Source: Chloranthus sessilifolius
Taxonomy: Eukaryota > Streptophyta > Magnoliopsida > Chloranthales > Chloranthaceae
Assembly (NCBI GenBank): GCA_021018995.1
Contig: CM037595.1
Coordinates: 97,367,491-97,431,490, forward strand
DNA: 64,000 bases
Direction of reading: 5' to 3'
The position numbers and the translations under genes were made by a program. Every line of letters starts with the position of its first letter. Within the stretch, counting starts at the first letter, position 1. Below the pieces are notes generated by a model. That model did not search any database. It was given only the letters and a program-made list of their open reading frames with translations, and was not told the DNA's origin. Of the stretch, positions 44,500 through 56,520 are shown in pieces.

Positions 44500-46283
44500 A
44501 TTAGCCTAAACTCACTTTGGTCTATCAGGGGTGGGGTAATTACAGGTGGAGGATTGGCATTGGTCTTTGCCCCAACATACGCCCCACTGTTTCTGATCTT
44601 GTCCTCCTCATACTGTTGGTCTACATAGGGTGTAGCGAGGGCGAGATTTTCATGTTGATGTATGGATTGGATGGGATTGGACTGGATGTGGGTTGGGTGA
44701 TCCCCTTGAATGTAAGAGAAGTGTTGTGGGGTGATGGGGTGAGTGGTAGTTTGGTTTAGGGGTGGGGCCTGAAGAGGCCATTAGGTATGGGGGAAAGTTT
44801 GGAGATGGTCTTGGGGTATGGGGCCATGAGAAAATTGGGTTTGGGGTATGACATGACCCGGGTGTGAAGGTTGGGGGTGGGTGGAATGTTGGGGGTATTG
44901 TGGAAGGTATGGGTGTGGGGCCTCAAGGTTTGGGCCTTGTTGGGTTTGGGTGTTGGCTAGGGATTTGGAGGGTATTGGCCCATTAGGCTTTGATGGGTAT
45001 AGCCCATTAGGCTTTGGAGGGTTTGGGGCATGGGCCATTGGTGGGTTTGGGCCATGGGCCCTTGATGGGTTTGAGCCATGGGTCCTTAGTGGGTCTGGCC
45101 CATTGGGCCTTGGTGGGTATGGGCCATGGGTCCTTGATGGGTATGAGCTATAAGGTTTTGGGCCATGGGGCATGTGGGAAATGGAGGTTTGGGCCATGGG
45201 GTCATGGGGCATGTGGGAAATGGAGGTTTGGGCCATGGGGCCTTGGGATATGGGGGTAATGGGGGTTTGGATGGTGTGGATTATGGGGGGTTGATAGGGG
45301 TCATGGGAGAATGAGGCATGGACCCTTGATGGGTCCGGGCCATGGGCCCTTGATGGGTGTGAGCTATGGGGTTTTGGGCCATGGGGCCATGGGGCATGTG
45401 GGAAATGGAGGTTTGGTCCATGGGGCCTTGGGGTATGGGGGTAATGGGGGTTTGGATGGTGTGGATTATGGGGGGTTGATAGGGGTCATTGGGGAATGAG
45501 ACATGGAGATTGGCTAGGGTATGGGATGGGGTTATGGATATGGGGTGTGGAGGAGAGGAGACATTTGGGAAGCCTTCCACATGGAGTAGGCTTGGAACAT
45601 CTCCTCCATCATGGTCATGGAAGGAGGGTTGGATAGAGATGATGGATTTAAGGGGTGATGGGGTATAGCCGGGATGGGTGTGGAGGATAAATTGGGCATG
45701 GCCCCGGTAAAATCAGGCATGACTCGGGTAAGTGATGGAATATGGGGTGGATAGGAGGGATGATCGGATGTATTGGGTATGTTTTGGGATGATGGGGGGT
45801 ATGGTGTGGATGGGTGAGAAAAACCGAGCATGGCCTCGATAAAAATGGGCATGACCCAGATAGATGGGGGATTTGTGTGAGGTTGGATAAGGCGAAAGTG
45901 GTATATGTGAATGTGGGTGGATCGGGTCTATAGGGGGAAGATGGGAAATGGGGTATGGATGTGGATGGGGAATATCGGGTTGGGCTTGGAATGGATGTGG
46001 GTGGAAGATGGGGTTGATTTGGCATGGATGTGGATGGAAAGTGGGATGGGTTTGGCATGGATATGAGAGAAAAAATGGGTATGGTTTGGGCAAAAGATGG
46101 AGAATTGGGGGAGAATTTTGGATAACTTAGGAAGCGGTGGATGGAAAAATAGGGGCGCCAAAGGGGTCGGAAATGGCAAAGGGTGATTGGATGAGAGGGA
46201 TAGTGGTGAAAATTTTTCCCGAATGGGAATGGGTTGGTGGTGGAGATGAATCGAGATCGGCATAAGCCGGGTCCACTGCCCAC
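44500..46283 (-). mobile_element. Pro/His-rich repetitive coding stretch of the Tat-lineage element
   Basis: Long minus-strand frames very rich in Pro, His, Ser and Gly, with units such as SISHMPHGPMAQ and HGPNPPMAHAPNPPKP. At the DNA level it is a minisatellite of CCATGGCCC-centred units. A segment near 45,160-45,300 is repeated almost unchanged near 45,395-45,490. It sits between the leader and gag and may be a variable N-terminal extension of gag. It is low-complexity sequence, so overlapping frames on both strands look open. Confidence 0.6.
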
Positions 46284-47392
46284 GACATCATTTGTTGGCG
46301 GGTTGGGTACGGGTGCCTTGGATAAGGCCTAAAAAACTTCCTCTTGCTTCCCCTACGAGATGATGGAGGGCAAGATGATGCCGTTATGTCGGCACCAGAA
46401 AAGACTCTAGTTTTTATTTTATTTTTTCTTTTTAATTTTTTTTAATTTTTTTAAGTGAAAAGAAAGGTTCCGAGGCCTTGGAGTTCCCTTCTCGGGTGGT
46501 TTTCGTACCCTAATTTAGGACCTGCGGTGATGATTCTGAAGCACTTTGGAAGAATCAAAGGAAGAAGACTTTTGATCTATTAAAGGCATGAAAATCGAGG
46601 CAAACGACCCGATCCCTCGAAATGAGTCAGAAAGAAGTTACCTTCTTTTGACTGACGGGGGCGTATTGGGTGTTGGAGATGGCAGGGCCCAAACAGAGCC
46701 ACTAAGACACTAATCAGGGGACTCAGGATATGGAAAATACAACAGATTCGAATTGTTACTGCTCAAAACTACACTGGTGCAACTAATACATGTGCCAGGT
46801 CAAAAATGCTAGATTTAAAGCTGGCATAACTATTAGTTGCGCTAGTGTACTGTTGAGGCATTTTGCATTGCCGCAACTAATAGTTGCGCCAGAGCAATTT
46901 GGCTCTCCAGTGTATTTGACAGCAACAACTTTAGCTCGGAATTGGTCTCCAAACTGGTTTTTTGTGGAAGCTGGGCTTCCGGGAACTGATTGATTTTTAG
47001 TGAATCGTTCTCTCCTCACCGAACCTAAGGGTTTGAGTCTAGTATAACTCGCTAGCGTGCTCCCCAACGGGTTTTAAGCTTGTAGGAATGGAAACTCACC
47101 CGATATAACTCCGGTGCAAGTGCCTTCTCAGATACTAGGTGAGCTGAGACTATTTTGGATTATCACCACTAGGGGTTGCCGCCATACTAAGACCCAGGTG
47201 GTTGTATGTGTGCTTAAACCCAACCCTTTAAAAATTTACCCCGTAAAATAAATTGATTAAGTTTCCTATCTTGGTTCAATTTTAATTATTTTTTTTAAAT
47301 CCTTTTTTTTTGAAAGTTTTCTTTAGTTCAAAGAACGGGGGTGATGATCCCGTGCTGCCACTACGTGCCGACGTCCATTGTTGGAATATGCT

Positions 47393-47590
47393 TGTACAAG
47401 TAGGCCCGCAAATCGACTAAGGCACTTTAAATGATGAAAATTTAAAAAAAATTAAAAGACAATGCACAAGTAGGCCAATCAATCAGCTAAGGCACTAAAA
47501 TGATGGAAAAGTAAAGAAAATTAAAAGATAATGCGTAAGTAGGCACGCCAAATGGCTAAGACACGTAAACGACGTAAAAGTAGGGGTAAG
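47393..47590 (-). repeat. Leader tandem repeat, three units of about 63 bp
   Basis: Three copies of 'CAAGTAGGC...AAATC..CTAAGGCAC' followed by AT-rich 'ATGATGAAAA' and 'AAAATTAAAAGA' text; copies start near 47,394, 47,467 and 47,536. Confidence 0.75.
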
Positions 47591-47710
47591 TAAAATGACG
47601 TAATCGGAGGGGTGAGTAAAAATAAAAATAAATAATAGTAACAAAAAGGTTAGTAAAATAAAAAATTAAAGGGCCAAGTTCAAGGGGAAGCTCTACTAGC
47701 TACTCCCCAG

Positions 47711-47721
47711 TAGAGTCGCCA
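47711..47721 (-). promoter_or_regulatory. Primer binding site of the Tat-lineage element
   Basis: TGGCGACTCTA on the minus strand, followed by CTGGGGAG. This is the usual Tat/Ogre site, attributed to tRNA-Arg. It lies two bases inside the LTR. Confidence 0.8.
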
Positions 47722-47723
47722 TC

Positions 47724-49250
47724 TGTGCAACCGTGAGATTTTTGACGATCCCCATCGCGGCGATGCGCTCTCTAATGAAAAAAAATAGAGTCGCCACCCA
47801 GAGCTTTTGGTGTCCCGAGAAACTTATATCATTTTTATAAGTACCGAAGTGCGACAAATATGACTCTGAATCTGGTCAACACCAAAGGTTCTTGGGTAGG
47901 GGCTTCGGTTATTGATTAGGAAGGTGTTAGGCACTCAATCAACCCGCTTAATGCTGTCTCTACTTATGGCCAAAATAAAAATAATACAAAAGAAAAGAAA
48001 AAGGCTTTCTCTTGTCAAAGGAGCTTGAAATCCTATTTGTGCCCCTCCGTTCCTACAGAAAATTCGGCGGCGTAATGGCACAAATGAGAGGATGGAGGAA
48101 TGACCGAGAAGGTAGAGGAATAGAGAGGAGAGCCGGAGCTCTCGGGCCCTTGTTGCACCATTGGGGAGCCTTATGTTGGCTTGCTTTGATGAGCTTTTGA
48201 AGGCTTGAATGATATGAAATGAAGTTCTAACCTCTAAGGCTTGCTAGCTAAGAAGTAGAGAGGGAAGGTAAATGGGTAGCATATACTTAAATTAGGGGAT
48301 CTAAGGTGAAAAATATCACTCAAAAGAGGTTTTAGAATTCTGATTTTTGTGTGGGAATGGTGCACCAAAGGGAGAAAGATCTTCTCACTTTAAGCTCTTT
48401 CTCTCTTAGGTAATTTTCTTAACCTTTAATCCAAGGGGAGGGGGGTTCTATTTATAGGAAAAGGGTGGATTAGGAGGCTACTTAGATGCTAATTGGGGTT
48501 AGCAATTATGTAATCTCTAATCTAAGGTTTCGTAGGATTTTGAGAGCTTGGAAATGTGTGAAGGTGGTTCTAATGGTGGATGATTGGTTGGTATTTCAAA
48601 TCAATTAAAGGTTGTAAATAGGCACTAAAAGGGTCCAACAGAACTAGCAAAACACACTCCAAAGATCAAGGTGGTCAACAAGTCAAACCCCAATCTCGAT
48701 TTTCGAGATAAAAATTAGAGGTCACTGTTTATATGCATGGCGCAACTATTAGTTGTGCCAGGCATATGCATAGTAAAACAGTCCATGCACAGTGGCTTTG
48801 GGAAGTTGATTGCCCGCGGGGGGACCCACCTATAACTGGCGAAACTATTAGTTGCGCCAAGTAAAAAACTTGAATTTCTGTCTAATTTTTTAAATACCGT
48901 AACTTTTGATATACAACTCCGATTGAGGTGATTCTTAGCTCGTTGGAAAGCTGGAGAAGTTCTCTTTCCAATGATATATGATTTGATAGTAATATAAGAA
49001 CTCAGCTAGTCCTAGTGTACCACTCTTCATCCATTGCCCGAGAAGGTTAGGTTTAGGGTTCGGAAGGGGTTCTAAGGGTGGTTGGGATTGGTTTATAAAG
49101 GTTCGAGGGTAGGTTCCTAAGGGATCTAGGGTGATTCTTAAGGGTTTGGGGTGATTCCTAAGGGTTCCATACATGCCATCAAAAGCTCGAAAATATGCTT
49201 CTCTTGAAATGTGTTTCGATCAGGCCTTGGGCCAAATTTGGGTGTCTACA
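47724..49250 (-). repeat. 5' LTR of the Tat-lineage element
   Basis: On the minus strand it starts TGTAGACACCCAAATTTGG, a very common start of Tat-type LTRs, and ends GGTTGCACA. It includes two near-palindromic 21-mers (GGCGCAACTATTAGTTGTGCC at 48,739-48,759 and a relative at about 48,837-48,858). Cytosine runs occur near 48,815. Confidence 0.85.
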
Positions 49251-51700
49251 CCTTGAATGTCGTTCGATAAGCCCAAAGTGAGTCGTTCAATTTTAACGAC
49301 CAATCTTTCTGGCTTGACTTTATCGTTTTCTCTAAAATGCGTTTGATTTCTCGATTCGATACCTCAACTTGTCCGCTGGTTTGAGGGTGGTATGGTGTAG
49401 ACACTTTGTGCGTAATCCCGTACTTTTTCATGAGTTGTCTGAACACTTTATTACATAAGTATTTTCAACCATCACTAATGATTGCGAGTGGAATACCAAA
49501 TTGGGAGAAACTTGTTCCTTGAGGAATTTTATGACCACCTTGTGGTCATTTGTCTTACAAGCTATGGCCTCAACCCATTTAGATACATAATCCACAACAA
49601 CGAGGATGTACAGGTTTTTGAAAGAATTGGGAAACGATTCCATCAAGTCTATCCCCTAGACATCAAACAATTTTACTTCAAGAATATGATTTAGCGGCAT
49701 CATGTTTCGCTTTGAAAATTTTCCCAACATTTGACAATTGCTGCATGAAATACAATGTTGGTAACAATCTTTGAAAATCATTGGCCAATAGAAACCACTT
49801 TGAAGAATCTTTGTAATGTTTTTTCATGAACTGAAGTGTCCTCCACAGGACAACTCATGGTAGAATGAGATTATATCTGATTGTTCGAATTCTGGAATAC
49901 ACCTCCTGATTATCTGATCGGGATAATATTTAAACAAGTACGGGTCCTCAAAAAAATAGTGCTTTACCCATGCTAGAAAAAGAGTTTTCTCATTCTTGCT
50001 CTAGTGATGTGGTACTTGATCTGTCACCAAATAGTTAACCAGATCCGCATACCATGGTGCATGCTCGATGGCAAATAATTTATCATCGGGAAAGTTTTCT
50101 AAAATTTGAATCAGATCGTCAAATTTTGTAACAATAATTCAAGATAAGTGGTCAGCCACCATATTTTCAGATCTCTTCTTTAATTTCCAAATCAAACTCT
50201 TGCAAGAGTAAAATCTATCTGATCAAACTAGCTTTTGCATATTTCTTCACAAAGAGATAGTGAAGAGAAACATGATCTGTAAACACAATAACCTTTAATC
50301 CCAATAGGTAGGATTGAAATTTTTCCAGCGCAAAGACTACAGTCAGGAGTTCCTTTTCTGTGGTGGAGTAATTAAGTTGTGCATCATTTAGAGTATGACT
50401 CGCATAATAATGATGCGCGACATTTTCTCCACCCTTTGTCCCAAAACAACTCTAATTGCGTAATCATATGCATCGAACATGATTTCGAATGGAATAGTTC
50501 AATCTAGAGATTGGATTATAGGAGCTTGGATCAACTCAGCCTTGATGATTTCAAAGGCTTTTTAACATTTTTCATCGAAAATGAATGGAACATCTTTAGT
50601 GAGCAGATTGCACAGCGGTCTCGCAATCTTGCTAAAGTCCTTTATAAAACGCCGATAAAAACCAATGTGTCCGAGAAAAGACCTAATCTCTTTAACCGTT
50701 CATGGGAGTGGAAGATTTGCAATCAAGCCCACTTTTGCCTTATCCACCTCGATGCCTCGGGACGATATGATATGTCCCAGAATAATACCACTTTGTACCA
50801 TGAAGTGGCACTTTTCCTAGTTTAGCATAAGGTTCTTTTCCTGTCATCTTTCAAGAACCATAGATAGGCGGTGCAAACAATCACTGAAATTAGCTCCAAA
50901 AATAGAGAAGCCATCCATAAATACCTCTAGAAACCTTTCGACCATGTCAGAAAATATACTCAGCATACATCTTTGGAATATAGTCGGAGCGTGGCATAGG
51001 CCGAAAGGCATCCTCCGTTACGAGAAAGTTCTAAAAGGACATGTGAATGTCGTCTTCTCTTGGTCCTCTAGTGCAATGACTATCTGATTGTATTCAGAGT
51101 AGCCGTCAAGGAAACAGTAATACTCAATGCCCGACCAATCTCTCAAGCACTTGATCGATGAAGGGGAGAGGAAAGTGATCCTTCTATTCATTGGATTAAT
51201 TTTCTATAATCAATACACACTCTCCAGCAAATTTGAACCTTTGTTGGTACTAGCTCATTCTCCTCATTCTTTACAACAGTAACACCAGACTTCTTGGGGA
51301 CCACCTGCGTTGGGCTAACCCATTTACTGTCAGAAATAGGCTATATAATTTCGGCATCCAGCAATTTAATTACCTCATTTATGACAACGTCTTGCATAAT
51401 TGGGATCAATCTGCGTTGCAGTTCTCTGGAAGGTTTAGCGTCTTCTTCCAAGTGAATACGGTGCATACAGACCGTTGGGCTAATACCTTTGATGTCCTTT
51501 ATAGACCACTCGATTGCATTTTGTGGTCTTGGAGCACTTCTATAAGTTGGTCCTCCTAGTCCTCATTCAATTTTGATGAAATTATCACCAGATGAGTTTC
51601 GCCTTCTCCCAAGTAGGCATAATTCAGATCAGTAGGGAGAGGCTTAAGTTCCAGCTTCGGTTTCTCTTCTTCCCTAGGCACTTCGTTCCTTACTTCTTCT
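49251..51700 (-). mobile_element. RT, RNase H and partial integrase of the Athila-like element
   Basis: RT/RNase H text lies at about 50,400-51,300 ([17 protein letters not shown] near 50,640, CHFMVQSGIILGH near 50,790). Integrase follows at 49,251-49,700 ([52 protein letters not shown]). The integrase stops at the Tat-element junction. Broken fossil. Confidence 0.8.
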
Positions 51701-51719
51701 ATGGCCTTAGCTTTTGGTT

Positions 51720-52330
51720 GTCATCCATCGTCTCCCAGGAGTGGTGTGGAATCCAACATCTCATTCACTTCTTGGATTATATGATCAACATCAATGTCCT
51801 CACTGAAATGAGCTAAACAAGCCTCTAGAGGATCCTTGAGCTCGGAAGCATAAAATGTTTTTTTCACAACATTGTCAATCATGCAGACTTGTGCATGTTC
51901 TTCATTCACTTCAGCTCTACAGTCATGTCCCCAAATGATAAGTTTATTATCTCATTCCGACAATTTATTAGTGCATTCGATGTTGCTAGGAATGGTCTCG
52001 CTAGAATCACCCGAACACTATTCTTCAGATTGAGGACAGGTTCAGTGTCAAGGACAATAGAATCAACTGGAAAGTAGGAGTCCACCTTGATTAAGACATC
52101 CTCCACTATTCTCCTGGGAATTTTAATTGACCTATCAGTTAGCTGAAGGGTCATTGATGTGGGCACGAGTTCACCCAACTCAAGCTCCTTGTAGACAGAA
52201 AATAGCAGTAAGTTGACACTCGCCCCAGATCTAGCAATGCTCGATCAATAAGACTCTCCCCTATGACGATTGAGATGGTAGGACATCTAGGGTCCTTATA
52301 TTTGATTGGGAATCTCCTTGTAACACTAAA
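51720..52330 (-). mobile_element. Protease region of the Athila-like element
   Basis: Includes GELVPTSMTLQLTDRSIKIP, RIVEDVLIKVDSYFPVDSIVLD and ILARPFLATSNALINCRN, the conserved text of Athila-lineage retropepsins. Broken fossil. Confidence 0.75.
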
Positions 52331-52339
52331 CTAACCTAT

Positions 52340-54120
52340 TCAGCTAGGAAAGCTTTCTTCGGGACATTGGTCTTTTTTTTTTATTGTGGCCAAGTCCTTT
52401 AAGAACCTCGCATAAGCAGGTACTTGTTTTATGGCATCTAGGAATGAGATGTTGATCTTTAATTGCTTGAACACTTCAAGAATCCCTTCTAGATCACGGT
52501 TCTTCTTTGGTGCCATCAGCCTTTGAGGAAACGGGGCTTTAGGCATGAAATTCTTTTCTTCTTCATTCTTCTCTTCAACCTTTTTCTTTTCTTCCACCTC
52601 TTCTTCAACGTCTTCGTTCTTCTCAGTTTGATTTTCAGGTTTCGAACTCTCATCCTCCTTTGGCACTCTCACATTGTTTTCGATCTGTCGGCCAGAGCTC
52701 AACGTCATGATTACCTTTAGTTGCTGCTGATTTTCATCATGCGATGAAGTTGAGGCTTGCTCAATAATCATCTACCCTTTAGGATTTGGGATCGGTTGGC
52801 TCGGGAATGATCCCTTCTCTCTCGCAGAGGAGTGTTGCCAATTGACCGAGTTGAGTCTCTATCTTTGATATCGAGGAGGTATTTGAGGGTATTGATTCTG
52901 AGGAGGACATTGTGCAGTGTTTCCCTAATGATTATTAAATCCAGGTGGCGGAAACACTTGTGCTTAGTTCTAGAAACCAATCAATTGTTGCGCGGGTTGA
53001 TTCTGATAGCCAAACTGCTTGGGTTGGCTTATTTGATTCTGGTTCTGGTGGTATTGATTTATGCCGCCGTAGTTTTGCTGTTGAAAATTCCCTTGACTGA
53101 AGTTTTGTTGGGGATAAAAGTTCATCATCTGTCCTTTGCCTTGGAATTTCTGTGGCTCTTGCTTCCATGAGGTTGAAGATGTTTCCAGCATTATGCCCAA
53201 AATTATTCAATGCATTCAATTGTTCAGTAGAATTTTCAGAGTAATTTTGCATTGAGGGGCAACCATCAACCGTGTGCATTGGACTTGCACAATAAGCACA
53301 TGGTTCAGGTTGCATATTCACAACACTCACATTTTTCTTCAGTTTCAATTCCTCAACTTGTTGAGTGAGGAAATCTATTTTTTCCATGAGATCAGGAGTC
53401 TCTTTTACCACAAATAACCCTCCCTTCTTTGTTGGGCTTCCCGCTTGGTCACGACCCTTGATTGGTTGATCACGAGTTTTTGTAAAGCCCCACTGCTAAG
53501 AGTCCTCAGCCAAGTTTTTTAGGAAATTATAGGATTCATTTTCCATAAGCCCAAGGAATCCTCTATTGTTCATTGATTTAACCAATTGGAGGTTGGCATG
53601 ATCCAATCCATTATAAAAACATTGGACCAACCTCTAGTTGGAAAATCCATGATGTGGGCATCTGTGTAGGAGATCCATGAATCTTTTCTAAGCTTCATAA
53701 AATCTTTCATCTTCTTCTTGTATGAAGTCACAGATTTCACGCCTCAAGGCATTAGTCTTTGCCATGGGAAATTTTTTTAAAAAGAATTTCTTCACCAACT
53801 GATACTATGATGTTATCAATCTAGCTGGTAAAGAATTTAACCAAGCTTTGGCTTTATCCTTTATGGAGAAAGGGAAAAGCCTTAGCCTTACAGATTCTTC
53901 ATTGAAGTTTTGATACACAGACGAACAGACTTCAATGAAGCGCTTTATGTGCATATGCCATTGAAGATAGGGAGAATTTGGATCACATTCGTGCGAATTT
54001 CAAATAGGCTGTCGGGTGTGAGTGGGTAAGTAAGGTGTGTTTGTGGTGATTCGAGCAAATAATTCCCTTAAAGTTGGTTCTTCTTCATTCCCATATGGGG
54101 GTTCTCCGTTTCCGTTTGTA
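52340..54120 (-). mobile_element. Gag region of the Athila-like element
   Basis: Minus-strand remnants include a capsid-like part, VVNMQPEPCAYCASPMHTVD with a CCHC-like zinc module, a Gln/Asn-rich tail (NFSQGNFQQQNYGGINQ), and an acidic KKVEEKNEEEKNFMPKAPFP linker with FLKDLATIKKK, typical of Athila-type gag-pol. Broken fossil. Confidence 0.75.
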
Positions 54121-54339
54121 GCTATCTCGACTTAATTAGAAATTTTGATCTCAACTTCAGGCCTTAACTTGGTCTCTTTTCGATTCGAGCGACAAGTGCG
54201 CTCGATCCCAAGAATAAAAGGCTCTAAAGATTTCCATTTAGAGGACCTAGTGTGCATACAAAGATCTAAAGACCTTAAAAGTTTCAACAATTTCAACAAT
54301 AAGAATATTTATTTATTTTTTTCTTTTCTTAATCGATTG

Positions 54340-54850
54340 AGACAGATTAATCAATTCAAATTTAAAATCAAAATTCAAATTCAAATTTAAAATTTAAAAT
54401 TTAAAATTTTAAATTCAAAATTCAAAATTCAAGACCAAAATTCAAATTCAAATTCAAAAGTTAAATTCAAATTTAAATTAAAAATTTTAAAATTCAAATT
54501 TTAAATTCAAATTAAAATTTCGTAAATCCAGAATATAACCCTAAAATGGCAATGAACTAAAAGAAATCCTACAAATCCTAAAAATTTTAAAAGGTAATAA
54601 GCTAAAAGGAAATAAACTAAAATAAACCTACAAATCCAAAAAAATCCTAAAAATCTTAAAAAATCCTAAACTAGAAATCCTAAAAATCCTACCAATCCTA
54701 AAAAGAATCCTACAAATCCAAAATTTAAAAAATTCCAAACAATTCAAATTTCAAAATTCAAAATTTTAAATTTCAAATTTCAAAATTCAAAATGTAAAAT
54801 TTCAAAATTTCAAAAAAACAATATTTTATTATTATTATTTTTTTTAAATA
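54340..54850. repeat. AAATTC/AAATCCT low-complexity leader
   Basis: Dense short repeats of AAATTC, AAATTT and CCTAAAAATC in the element's leader; no coding content. Confidence 0.8.
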
Positions 54851-54933
54851 GTAAAAATATTGATTTAAATATAAAAAAATTCATGAAATTAACTATCTAT
54901 TCCTAAAAATTATAAATTTTCTATGCCCAATCC

Positions 54934-54948
54934 CCAGCAACGACGCCA
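54934..54948 (-). promoter_or_regulatory. Primer binding site of the Athila-like element
   Basis: The minus strand reads TGGCGTCGTTGCTGG, close to the TGGCGCCGTTGCC site that Athila-type elements pair with tRNA-Asp. Confidence 0.8.
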
Positions 54949-54954
54949 AAAACT

Positions 54955-56520
54955 TGTTGTAATTTTAATCTTATTTTAAACTCGCAAGCACATGAATCGG
55001 ATTGTAGTTAGTGGGTGCGGAGTACGAGATCGTTCCCACGACAATTGATTAGAAAATTATCAAGAGAAAATAGAAATTAATCACAAGAAAAACTATAGAT
55101 CTAAAGCAATACTACACTAGTTTATACTTCTGAGCAGAGTGATGGATAAAATAAGGACTAAGCAATAAAATTAAATTGATTAGGATTGAAACAGGGGATC
55201 AGGATACTAACTCTTCCCATCTTTGATTTATCATTTACAAAATACAGATCTAATGGTTGAGATACAATATCGTCACAAGATGAAAAAAAATAAATATTAA
55301 ACTCAATCAAATATTTATGGAAAATAAATCGTTAAATCCACAAAATCAGATCTAAAGTATGCTCTTCCTACTGTCGCAAAGGAAATGAAGCAAAACATTC
55401 ACCGTAAAAGGGACTTCTAATGACGATAAATGAATTAATGCCGATAAATTAATGACATAAAAGAGACTTCTACCGTAAAAGAGAGACACCTAATGACGAT
55501 GAATTAGTGCCGCAAATATTATCAACCAACAATTCATAGTAGATTCCCTATTGCAAATCCGAGATAATGAGAGTGTGACTAACACCCCTATCTTAGATGG
55601 CAATCGAAAATTTGCTAATTCGGTCAGAGCAATTAAATATTAAAACCTCAAACATCTAATACACAATGCATCCGAACCATCGATCTATATTTTATAAATG
55701 AATACCTCGAATGGGGTTCATTAGATCAATAGATCCCTATCCTAAAAAATATTTAACTACTCATCCTAGAAATGAACAACATAATTGAAAGACAAGTTAA
55801 AATAAATATTAAAATACCGTAAAATGGTTCCAATAAAATCCACAAAAGCTTTAATCCAAGCGGGTACAATCTTCCTCAGTTGCAGAAATTGAAACTACTC
55901 TAAACTAGAACTAGGAAAATACAAAAACAAAACTTGAAAAATGGAAGAAGAAAACTAGAAGAAAGCAGGAAAAATTCCTAGAAAAAGAAAAATAAAAGCT
56001 AAGATAAAAGTTCTCCCCAAAACCCTAAACATTGCTTCGTTTTTATTGGGCACGGGCTGAAAAGTTGCCATTTAAAGGTCAATTCGATTGAATTCCAAAA
56101 TTCAATCGATTGACTTCAAGATCTGAAATTGGCGGGTTCAATTCGAATTTAAATTCAATTGATTGATTCTCATAACTCAATCGATTGAATTCAAAGTCAG
56201 ATTTAAGCAGCAGAGCAGGTATCTTAACGTCAATTGATTGATTTTTAGAGCTCAATCGATTGAGTTAGACTTATAACATTTTTAATTCTCTTCAGCAATC
56301 ACTGGATCAATCTATTCTTTCATGGATTTCAGTGTTTTCGTTGACTTCATAGTTTAAAGCTTCCATATTGTCTTTAATTATGCTCTTTTATACCTGCAAG
56401 ATCCAACGGTCAAGAACACCTGAAACTACTAAAATAAGTAAAAGCCGTCAGATTGATTTCATCGGATGGCTAAGTGTAGATATTAGGGTGCGAAATATAG
56501 TCATATTTCAGCACAGATCA
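54955..56520 (-). repeat. 5' LTR of the Athila-like element
   Basis: Plus-strand start TGTTGTAATTTTAATC, end GCACAGATCA, 1,566 bp. It is related to the solo LTR at 36,836-38,624 at both ends. It has CAATCGATTG palindromes at 56,103-56,112, 56,177-56,188 and 56,251-56,264, plus CAATTGATTG variants. Confidence 0.85.

Larger units (their letters stand above)
43393..49250 (-). mobile_element. Ty3/gypsy Tat-lineage element, truncated (5' part)
   Basis: Minus orientation. The 5' LTR is 47,724-49,250 and the primer site 47,711-47,721. A long leader with short tandem repeats follows, then a Pro-rich coding stretch and gag. The element ends at the TRIM array, so pol and the 3' LTR are missing. It is inserted in the integrase region of the Athila-like element to its right: the junction is at 49,250/49,251. 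It is a broken fossil; age cannot be judged from one LTR. Confidence 0.85.
49251..56520 (-). mobile_element. Ty3/gypsy Athila-like element, truncated (5' LTR to integrase)
   Basis: Minus orientation, with the 5' LTR 54,955-56,520, a tRNA-Asp-type primer site, an AT-rich leader, gag, protease, RT, RNase H and part of integrase. It ends at 49,250/49,251 where the Tat-lineage element is inserted; the rest of integrase and the 3' LTR are not in the window. On its right it abuts LINE coding sequence at 56,520/56,521, so it went into the LINE. Broken in many places. Confidence 0.87.

Noticed and set aside
44881-46130. Gly/Trp-rich plus-strand frames opposite the Pro-rich stretch.
   Set aside because: They are antisense shadows of the low-complexity Pro/His coding repeats of the Tat-lineage element.
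49251-56520. Idea that the solo LTR at 36,836-38,624 is the missing 3' LTR of the Athila-like element.
   Set aside because: The solo LTR has its own perfect TGCAC duplication inside another element, so it is an independent insertion of a related family.
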